DNA from: Streptomyces turgidiscabies Car8
GTDB taxonomy: Bacteria > Actinomycetota > Actinomycetes > Streptomycetales > Streptomycetaceae
Direction: 5' to 3'
Length of the DNA: 35,505 nucleotides
NCBI RefSeq assembly: GCF_000331005.1
Contig: NZ_AEJB01000377.1
Location: 1-35,505, forward strand
Numbering within the stretch: position 1 is the first letter of the stretch; each line of letters starts with the position of its first letter. The position numbers and the translations under genes are program-made. Below are positions 28,843 through 35,505 of the stretch, piece by piece. The notes under the pieces are model-generated. The model was not told the DNA's origin and did not search any database. It saw only the letters and a program-made list of their open reading frames with translations.

Positions 28843-29712
28843 ATGAGCACGCGGATCGCCTTCCTCAAGGGCCACGGGACCGAGAACGACTTCGTGATCG
28901 TCCCCGACCCCGAGAACGTCATCGACCTCACCCCGGCCGCCGTCGCCACCCTGTGCGACCGGCGTGCGGGCATCGGGGGTGACGGACTGCTGCACGTCGT
29001 GCGGTCCGCCGCGCATCCCGAGGCGAAGGGCATGGCGGCCGAGGCGGAGTGGTTCATGGACTACCGCAACGGCGACGGCTCCGTCGCGGAGATGTGCGGC
29101 AACGGGGTGCGGGTCTTCGCGCGCTACCTCCAGCGGGCCGGACAGGTGTCCGAGGGGGACCTCAAGGTCGCCACGCGCGGGGGCGTGAAGAGCGTGCACC
29201 TCGCCAAGGAGGGCGACGTCACCGTCGGTATGGGCAAGGCACTCCTCCCCGAAGGGGAGGTGGTGGTGCGGGTGGGCGAGCGCAGCTGGCCCGCGCGGAA
29301 CGTGAACATGGGCAACCCGCACGCGATCGCCTTCGTGGACGACCTCGCGCACGCGGGCGACCTGTTCACCGCGCCGCCGGTCAGCCCGGCCTCCGTGTAC
29401 CCGGACGGCGTCAACGTCGAGTTCGTGGTCGACCGTGGCCCGCGGCATGTCGCGCTGCGCGTGCACGAGCGCGGGGCCGGCGAGACCCGCTCGTGCGGTA
29501 CGGGCGCCTGTGCCGTCGCCGTGGCCACCGCCCGGCGCGACGGCGCCGACCCGGCCGTGACCGGAACCCCGGTGACGTACACCGTCGATGTGCCCGGCGG
29601 ACGCCTCGTGATCACCGAGCGGGCCGACGGCGAGATCGAGATGACCGGGCCCGCGGTGATCGTCGCCGAGGGCGAGATCGACGCGGAGTGGCTGGAAAGC
29701 ACGGTGATCTGA
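28843..29712 (+). CDS. dapF: Diaminopimelate epimerase
   Basis: 289 residues. Converts LL-DAP to meso-DAP for lysine; Streptomyces walls use LL-DAP. The two catalytic cysteines are C85 (MCGNGVR) and C218 (SCGTGAC); GTENDF near residue 13 and NPHAIAF complete the active site. Length is typical. TACGAT (28831-28836) lies 6 bp before the ATG, suggesting leaderless or near-leaderless mRNA, although GGGGA is also present. Downstream 298 bp contain no gene. Confidence 0.95.
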   Translation: MSTRIAFLKGHGTENDFVIVPDPENVIDLTPAAVATLCDRRAGIGGDGLLHVVRSAAHPEAKGMAAEAEWFMDYRNGDGSVAEMCGNGVRVFARYLQRAGQVSEGDLKVATRGGVKSVHLAKEGDVTVGMGKALLPEGEVVVRVGERSWPARNVNMGNPHAIAFVDDLAHAGDLFTAPPVSPASVYPDGVNVEFVVDRGPRHVALRVHERGAGETRSCGTGACAVAVATARRDGADPAVTGTPVTYTVDVPGGRLVITERADGEIEMTGPAVIVAEGEIDAEWLESTVI

Positions 29713-30010
29713 AGTGGTCGATGACCGGGTATCGCAGCCTGCTGGCGATGTGGACTGCGGAAACGTAGCCCTTGAGGCCCGGTAGAGCTCGAATCGACGT
29801 GGAATCCCAGCTCGCTCGGCTTGAAAACGCGGTCTCCCGAAACGTCGCTCGAATGGGTGATCCGTTTCACGCTCGACGAGAGGTGGTCAGTCGCGCGTGG
29901 TGGGCTCGGTAGCATCAAGCACCGGCCCGGACGGGGGAACAACGCCATCCCCTGAGCCGCCGTCCGCCATGGGGCATCCCGTCCGCCGGTCCAGGTAGCC
30001 GGAGGTGCCC
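29713..30010. other. Gap between dapF and rshA-type gene
   Basis: About 300 bp with no supported gene. A plus-strand TAGCAT near 29910 could be a -10 box for the RSH gene. I see no hairpin with a T-run, no repeat and no RNA gene. Confidence 0.5.
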
Positions 30011-32227
30011 ATGAGTGCGGAGGCCACGAATCCCGCGAGCCCAGGTGCTGTGACGTCCTCGCCGAAGCTCGCGGCCTCGCCGGAACAGGACGGGCCCCCG
30101 TCGCCCCGTCGACGGACCCGCCCCCGGATCGACCTGCGCCGACTGGGCAGAGCGGCGTTCCTCGGCTCCGCGACCCGCGACCGGCTGCCCGACGCCATCG
30201 GCCACGTCGTCGAGGCGCACCGTGCCCACCATCCCGACGCCGACCTCGAACCGCTGCGCCGGGCCTACGTCCTGGCCGAGTCCTCGCACCGAGGCCAGAT
30301 GCGCAAGAGCGGCGAGCCGTACATCACGCACCCGCTCGCCGTGACCCTGATCCTGGCCGAACTCGGCGCCGAGACCACGACCTTGACGGCGTCTCTGCTC
30401 CACGACACCGTCGAGGACACGGACGTGACGCTGGATCAGGTCGGCGAGGAGTTCGGCGCCGAGGTCCGCTACATCGTCGACGGGGTCACCAAGCTGGAGA
30501 AGGTCGACTACGGCACCGCCGCCGAGCCCGAGACCTTCCGCAAGATGCTCGTCGCCACCGGGAACGACGTCCGCGTGATGTCGATCAAACTGGCCGACCG
30601 CCTGCACAACATGCGCACCCTGGGCGTGATGCGCCCCGAGAAACAGGAGCGCATCGCCAAGGTGACCCGGGACGTGCTCATCCCGCTCGCCGAACGCCTC
30701 GGTGTCCAGGCGCTCAAGACCGAACTGGAAGACCTGGTCTTCGCGATCCTGCACCCCGAGGAGTACCAGCACACCCGGGAACTGATCGTCGACAACGCGT
30801 CCCGCGCGGACGACCCGCTGGCCGAGATCGCCGACGAGGTACGCGCCGTACTGCGCGACTCGGGAATCCAGGCCGAAGTCCTCATCCGGCCACGGCACTT
30901 CGTGTCCCTGCACCGGGCGTCACGCAAACGCGGCCGGCTGCGCGGCTCCGACTTCGGGCGGGTCCTGGTACTCGTCAACGAGGACGCCGACTGCTACGGC
31001 GTACTGGGCGAACTCCACACCTGTATGACGCCCGTCGTCTCGGAGTTCAAGGACTTCATCGCCGTCCCCAAGTTCAACCTGTACCAGTCGCTGCACACCG
31101 CCGTCGCCCGTGCGGACGGCCAGGTCGCCGAAGTACTCATCCGCACCCACCAGATGCACAAGGCCGCCGAGGCCGGCGTCATCGCGCTCGGCAATCCCTA
31201 CGCTCCTCCTTCGGAGGAGCAGTCAGGCAGCGACAGGGCGCAGACCGACCCCGACGGCGAGCGCGTCGACCCCACCCGGCCCGGCTGGCTGTCCCGTCTC
31301 CTCGACTGGCAGGAGGCCGCGCCCGACCCCGACACCTTCTGGTCGACCCTGCGCGAGGACCTGGCCCAGGACCGCGAGATCACCGTCTTCCGGGCCGACG
31401 GGGGCTCGTTGGGGCTGCCCGAGGGCGCGAGTTGCGTGGACGCCGCGTACGCGCAGTACGGCGAAGACGCGCACGCCTGTATCGGCGCCCGGGTCAACGG
31501 CCGGCTGGCGACGCTGAGCACGGTCCTGCGGGACGGCGACACGGTCCAGCTCCTCATGGGGCAGGACCCGGCCTCCGAGCCCTCCAGGGAGTGGCTGGAG
31601 CACGCCCGCACGCCCGTCGCCAGGATCGCCATCCAGCGCTGGCTGGCCGCCCACCCGACACACGACGATCCGGCGCACGGGCCCGAGTCCTCCGGCGACC
31701 CCGCCGACGCCGAGGCCGCCCGCGCGGCCGTCGACGCCCGCCCCGCCCAGGACGGCTCCGACGCGTCCCCGGCGGCCGCGACCGCCGTCGTCGACCAGCC
31801 CGGCGCGACCGTACGGCTGGCGGGCTGCTGTACGCCCGTACCGCCCGACGAGATCACCGGCTTCGCCGTACGCGGGGGAGTGGTGACCGTCCACCGGGTG
31901 GAGTGCTCCGGGGTGGCGCACATGAAGAGCACCGGGCGCGCGGAGGTCGGTGTGCACTGGGGGGACACCACCGAGGCCCGGGTCACCCTGGTCGCCGAAT
32001 CGTTCGGGCGGCCCCATCTGCTGGCCGACCTCACCGAAGCCATCGCCCTGGAGGGCGTCGCCATCGTCTCGGCGACCGTCGAACCCCCCAGCCAGCAGCG
32101 CGTACGCCACACCTACACGCTCCAACTCTCCGACGCCGCGCACCTTCCGGCCCTCATGCGGGCCATGCGCAACGTGCCGGGCGTGTACGACGTGAGCCGG
32201 GCGCAGCATCACGTGGCGGTTCCCTGA
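30011..32227 (+). CDS. rshA: RelA/SpoT homologue (RshA-type)
   Basis: 738 residues from the ATG at 30011, behind GGAGG. An HD hydrolase domain (about 75-185) has YITHPLAV and LLHDTVEDT, so (p)ppGpp hydrolysis looks possible. The synthetase domain (about 240-400) keeps FKDFIAVPKFNLYQSLHT but its substrate loop (RKRGRLRGSDFGRVL) differs from the RxKD of classic bifunctional enzymes, so synthesis may be altered. A TGS domain (about 450-530), a CC motif (GCCTPVPPDE, near 603-606) and a C-terminal ACT domain follow. Position next to dapF matches the second RSH gene of S. coelicolor (rshA, recalled). Alternative symbol: relA-like. Confidence 0.85.
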   Translation: MSAEATNPASPGAVTSSPKLAASPEQDGPPSPRRRTRPRIDLRRLGRAAFLGSATRDRLPDAIGHVVEAHRAHHPDADLEPLRRAYVLAESSHRGQMRKSGEPYITHPLAVTLILAELGAETTTLTASLLHDTVEDTDVTLDQVGEEFGAEVRYIVDGVTKLEKVDYGTAAEPETFRKMLVATGNDVRVMSIKLADRLHNMRTLGVMRPEKQERIAKVTRDVLIPLAERLGVQALKTELEDLVFAILHPEEYQHTRELIVDNASRADDPLAEIADEVRAVLRDSGIQAEVLIRPRHFVSLHRASRKRGRLRGSDFGRVLVLVNEDADCYGVLGELHTCMTPVVSEFKDFIAVPKFNLYQSLHTAVARADGQVAEVLIRTHQMHKAAEAGVIALGNPYAPPSEEQSGSDRAQTDPDGERVDPTRPGWLSRLLDWQEAAPDPDTFWSTLREDLAQDREITVFRADGGSLGLPEGASCVDAAYAQYGEDAHACIGARVNGRLATLSTVLRDGDTVQLLMGQDPASEPSREWLEHARTPVARIAIQRWLAAHPTHDDPAHGPESSGDPADAEAARAAVDARPAQDGSDASPAAATAVVDQPGATVRLAGCCTPVPPDEITGFAVRGGVVTVHRVECSGVAHMKSTGRAEVGVHWGDTTEARVTLVAESFGRPHLLADLTEAIALEGVAIVSATVEPPSQQRVRHTYTLQLSDAAHLPALMRAMRNVPGVYDVSRAQHHVAVP

Positions 32228-32296
32228 GGTACCCGTTCGGGTGGGCCCGGCGCGAGTCGCCGCCCACCGGCGGGCGGGCGCTGGTAGCGATGGTGC

Positions 32297-33751
32297 ATGC
32301 TGCTCAACCCCCGTACCCGGTTCACGTCGGCGCTGCTCGCCTCCGCCGTCTCCGTCTGCCTCGTCGCCGCGAGTGCACCCGCGGCCCCCCTGGGTGTCGG
32401 CGACCGCCTCTTCCCGCACCTGGGCAACCCCGGGTACGACGTGGCGTCGTACGACCTCGCCTTCAGCTATCCGGGAACCAACAGCAAGCCGCTGTCCGCC
32501 GTCACGACCATCGACGCCTGGACGACCACCCCCCTCGAACAGATCAACCTCGACTTCTCCCACGGCACGGTCGCCTCGGTCGACGTCGACGGGGAGCCGG
32601 CGTCGTTCACCAGCGCCGACGAGGACCTGGTGGTGACGCCCCGGGCGCCGCTGCCCGCCGGGAGCTGGATGCGGATCACCGTGCGGCACACCAGCGACCC
32701 GGTGTCGCCGGCCGGCCGGGACGGCGGCTGGGTGCGCACGAACGACGGGCTCGCGATGGCCAACCAGGCCGATGTCGCCCACCTGGTGTTCCCGTGCAAC
32801 GACCACCCCTCCGACAAGGCGATGTTCACCATCAGGGTCACCGCACCCAACGGCTACACGGCCGTGGCCAACGGTCTGCCCACCGGCGTCGACCGGGTCG
32901 GTACGGCCACGACCTGGACGTACCGCACCCAGCACCCCATGGCCACCGAGCTGGCCCAGGTGTCCGTCGGCCGCTCCACCGTGGTGCACCGCGCCGGACC
33001 GCACGGGCTGCCGGTCCGCGACGTCGTCCCCACCAAGGACCGCGCGCTGCTGGAGCCGTGGCTGAAGAAGACGCCCGCGCAGATCGAGTGGCTGGAGAGC
33101 AAGATCGGCCGCTATCCGTTCGAGACGTACGGGCTGCTCATCGCCCAGGCGTCGACCGGCTTCGAACTGGAGACACAGACACTCTCTCTCTTCGAGAGAG
33201 ACCTGTTCACCGAGCCCGCGTACCCCGCCTGGTACGTCGACTCGATCATGGTGCACGAACTGTCCCACCAGTGGTTCGGCGACAGCGTCAGCCCCCGCAC
33301 CTGGTCCGACCTGTGGCTCAACGAAGGACACGCCACCTGGTACGAGGCCCTGTACGCCGAGGAGAAGGCGGGCCGGAAACTGGTGGACCGGATGAAGGCG
33401 GCGTACGGGGCCTCCGACCGCTGGCGGGCCGCCGGCGGACCACCGGCCGCCCCCAAGGAGCCCAAGCCCGGCCAGAAGATCGGTATCTTCCGCCCCAACG
33501 TCTACGACGGCGCCGCCCTCGCCCTCTACGCCCTGCGCCAGGAGATCGGTGCCCCGGCGTTCGCGCGGGTGGAGGAAGCATGGGTGGGCCTCCACAAGGA
33601 CGGCGTCGCCGGAACCGCCGATTTCGAGCGCCTCGCCTCCGACATCGCCGGGCGTGATCTGAGCACGTTCTTCCAGGCCTGGCTGTACGCGGAGAAGACA
33701 CCGCCGATGCCCGGGCACCCTGACTGGAAGTCCGTCGCGCCCCCGGCATAG
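32297..33751 (+). CDS. Secreted M1-family metallopeptidase
   Basis: 484 residues with a signal peptide (about 1-30, ending ASAPAAP). Zinc site HELSH (320-324) with E343 in NEGHATW, the exact HExxH-x18-E spacing of M1 enzymes. The GxMEN substrate motif is replaced by GFELETQ near residue 287, so exopeptidase activity may be changed. The N-terminal beta domain fits the M1 saddle. It is followed by a 180-bp gap before hflX. Expected to act outside the cell. Confidence 0.85.
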   Translation: MLLNPRTRFTSALLASAVSVCLVAASAPAAPLGVGDRLFPHLGNPGYDVASYDLAFSYPGTNSKPLSAVTTIDAWTTTPLEQINLDFSHGTVASVDVDGEPASFTSADEDLVVTPRAPLPAGSWMRITVRHTSDPVSPAGRDGGWVRTNDGLAMANQADVAHLVFPCNDHPSDKAMFTIRVTAPNGYTAVANGLPTGVDRVGTATTWTYRTQHPMATELAQVSVGRSTVVHRAGPHGLPVRDVVPTKDRALLEPWLKKTPAQIEWLESKIGRYPFETYGLLIAQASTGFELETQTLSLFERDLFTEPAYPAWYVDSIMVHELSHQWFGDSVSPRTWSDLWLNEGHATWYEALYAEEKAGRKLVDRMKAAYGASDRWRAAGGPPAAPKEPKPGQKIGIFRPNVYDGAALALYALRQEIGAPAFARVEEAWVGLHKDGVAGTADFERLASDIAGRDLSTFFQAWLYAEKTPPMPGHPDWKSVAPPA

Positions 33752-33930
33752 TGCCGCGAAATAACACCGTGACGAGACGGGGCGTGCCGTGCGACCATCT
33801 TCAGGTCGGCGGCGCTGCCCCCGGCCCCACAGGACGGGTTCCGGGAATCTCCCGGGACGCTCGTGCGTTGTGCTCGATGACGGGGCTCGCCCCGTCACCG
33901 CACACGGAACCCCATCGACGTAAGGACCCA

Positions 33931-35427
33931 ATGACCTCCTCTTCTTCCCCTTCCCAGGACACTGAGCGCTTCGCGCACGCCTACCCCGAAGGTCTTCGGG
34001 CCGATGCCCTGATGGAAGAGGACGTCGCCTGGAGCCACGAGATCGACGGAGACCGGGACGGCGACCAGTTCGACCGCTCCGAGCGCGCGGCCCTGCGCCG
34101 CGTGGCGGGCCTCTCCACCGAACTCGAGGACGTCACCGAGGTCGAGTACCGCCAGCTCCGCCTGGAGCGGGTCGTGCTCGTCGGCGTGTGGACCACGGGG
34201 ACCATCAGGGACGCGGACAACTCGCTCGCCGAGCTGGCCGCCCTCGCGGAGACCGCCGGCGCGCTCGTGCTCGACGGGGTCGTCCAGCGCCGTGACAAGC
34301 CCGACGCGGCCACCTACATCGGCTCCGGCAAGGCCAACGAGCTGCGGGACATCGTCCTCGAAACGGGCGCGGACACCGTCATCTGCGACGGTGAGCTGAG
34401 CCCGGGCCAGCTGATCCACCTCGAAGACGTCGTCAAGGTCAAGGTCATCGACCGTACGGCCCTGATCCTCGACATCTTCGCCCAGCACGCCAAGTCCCGG
34501 GAGGGCAAGGCGCAGGTCGCGCTCGCGCAGATGCAGTACATGCTGCCGAGGCTCCGCGGCTGGGGCCAGTCGCTGTCCCGTCAGATGGGCGGCGGCAAGG
34601 GCGGCGGCCTCGCCACCCGTGGTCCCGGTGAGACCAAGATCGAGACGGACCGGCGCCGGATCCGCGAGAAGATGGCGAAGATGCGCCGGGAGATCGCGGA
34701 GATGAAGACCGGCCGCGAGATCAAGCGCCAGGAGCGCCGCCGCAACAAGGTGCCCTCGGTCGCCATCGCCGGTTACACCAACGCCGGCAAGTCCTCGCTG
34801 CTCAACCGCCTCACAGGCGCCGGCGTGCTGGTCGAGAACTCCCTGTTCGCGACCCTCGACCCGACCGTGCGCCGGGCCGAGACCCCGAGCGGACGGCTGC
34901 ACACGCTGACCGACACCGTCGGTTTTGTACGGCACCTGCCGCACCACCTGGTCGAGGCGTTCCGCTCCACGATGGAGGAGGTCGGCGACGCCGACCTGAT
35001 CCTGCACGTGGTCGACGGTTCGCATCCGGTACCGGAGGAGCAGCTGGCCGCCGTACGCGAGGTCATCAGGGACGTCGGCGCCACCGGCGTACCCGAGATC
35101 GTCGTGATCAACAAGGCGGACGCGGCGGACCCGCTGACGCTCCAGCGGCTGATGCGGATGGAGACGCGTTCCATCGCGGTGTCCGCCCGCACCGGTCAGG
35201 GCATCGACGAACTGCTCGCACTGATCGACAACGAGCTGCCCCGGCCCTCGGTCGAGATCGAGGCGCTCGTGCCGTACACCCACGGCCAGTTGGTCGCCCG
35301 TGCGCACACCGACGGCGAGGTGATCTCCGAGGAGCACACCGCGGAGGGCACGCTGCTCAAGGCGCGGGTGCACGAGGAGTTGGCGGCGGAACTGGCACCG
35401 TACGTTCCGGCGGCAGCGGTGCTCTAG
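33931..35427 (+). CDS. hflX: GTPase HflX (ribosome-splitting)
   Basis: 498 residues from the ATG at 33931 (AAGGA 5 bp upstream). A Ser-rich acidic N-terminus leads to the HflX domain (about 85-260: TYIGSGKANEL, later HAKSREGKAQVALAQ and the glycine-rich GGGKGGGLATRGPGETKIET) and a GTPase domain with G1 GYTNAGKSS (281-289), G3 DTVGF (about 328) and G4 NKAD (394-397). HflX binds the 50S subunit and splits stalled ribosomes. An in-frame extension to 33751 lacks support. The 180-bp upstream gap shows no other gene. Confidence 0.93.
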   Translation: MTSSSSPSQDTERFAHAYPEGLRADALMEEDVAWSHEIDGDRDGDQFDRSERAALRRVAGLSTELEDVTEVEYRQLRLERVVLVGVWTTGTIRDADNSLAELAALAETAGALVLDGVVQRRDKPDAATYIGSGKANELRDIVLETGADTVICDGELSPGQLIHLEDVVKVKVIDRTALILDIFAQHAKSREGKAQVALAQMQYMLPRLRGWGQSLSRQMGGGKGGGLATRGPGETKIETDRRRIREKMAKMRREIAEMKTGREIKRQERRRNKVPSVAIAGYTNAGKSSLLNRLTGAGVLVENSLFATLDPTVRRAETPSGRLHTLTDTVGFVRHLPHHLVEAFRSTMEEVGDADLILHVVDGSHPVPEEQLAAVREVIRDVGATGVPEIVVINKADAADPLTLQRLMRMETRSIAVSARTGQGIDELLALIDNELPRPSVEIEALVPYTHGQLVARAHTDGEVISEEHTAEGTLLKARVHEELAAELAPYVPAAAVL

Positions 35428-35462
35428 GCTCCGCCGGTTCGGTGGATCGTTGTCTGCGGGTG

Positions 35463-35505
35463 CGTTGTGGCTGGTCGCGCAGTTCCCCGCGCCCCTGAAG
35501 TAGGC
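35463..35505. repeat. Streptomyces-type intergenic repeat (GC-rich)
   Basis: The sequence around TGGCTGGTCGCGCAGTTCCC and CGCGCCCCTGAAG is a motif I recall as very frequent between Streptomyces genes. It is truncated by the window edge. It supports the host genus. Confidence 0.5.

Noticed and set aside
31223..33931. 902-codon minus-strand frame opposite the RSH and M1 genes
   Set aside because: Same reason; the plus-strand genes have full domain sets.
1..35505. CRISPR array or diversity-generating element
   Set aside because: No regularly spaced repeats with unique spacers, no cas gene and no reverse transcriptase.

Overview
The window is GC-rich Streptomyces-type chromosome (roughly 1-5832 and 23903-35505) interrupted by an integrated, visibly lower-GC phage-like element of about 18 kb (5833-23902). 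Gene content and order (gluA/gluB, two-component pair, TAXI receptor, MazG-like protein, miaB, class III dioxygenase-like protein, miaA, dapF, RelA/SpoT homologue, M1 peptidase, hflX), strong GC codon bias, several leaderless-looking genes and a Streptomyces-type intergenic repeat at the right edge all support the genus. Hand counts of single 60-base lines show the contrast: 27 G+C at 10081-10140 (tail gene), 40 at 22441-22500 (element regulator), 42 at 24001-24060 (chromosomal miaB).

Left flank: a glutamate-type ABC importer (gluA, gluB; permeases lie beyond the edge) runs leftward; divergent from it are an OmpR-family response regulator and its sensor kinase; a convergent TAXI-family solute-binding protein and a MazG-like NTP pyrophosphatase follow. 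The native start of miaB is at 5791, but only 26 codons remain before a stop brought in by the element.

Element: a 33-bp direct repeat (5833-5865 and 23870-23902) marks attL and attR, and the repeat is itself miaB coding sequence. A tyrosine integrase sits at the right end. Almost everything between 6027 and 20711 is read leftward as one compact structural module: small overlapping early ORFs, HNH nuclease, TerS, TerL, portal, a prohead protease fused to the major capsid protein, connector and tail proteins, frameshifted tail chaperones, tape measure, baseplate/receptor-binding proteins and a holin-like protein. The lysogeny module (21196-23850) holds an Lsr2-like silencer, an XRE regulator with a repeated operator region, one unknown gene and the integrase, and has more host-like composition. 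I see no DNA polymerase, primase, helicase, recombinase or replication initiator, and no recognisable endolysin. A complete virion gene set with integration but no replication genes matches the satellite-virus design known from Streptomyces (the MulchMansion/MulchRoom and MiniFlayer/MindFlayer satellite-helper pairs, recalled from the literature). I infer that this is an integrated, helper-dependent satellite siphovirus.

How it fits together: integration cuts miaB after codon 25, but element DNA antisense to the start of the integrase gene supplies a new in-frame start, so a full-length MiaB with a replaced N-terminus is still encoded at 23792. Paired 8-bp repeats upstream of the portal gene and in the longest gap of the early region are candidate helper-responsive control or origin sites. 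The right flank carries miaA (the partner of miaB in tRNA A37 modification), dapF, an RSH protein, a secreted peptidase and hflX.
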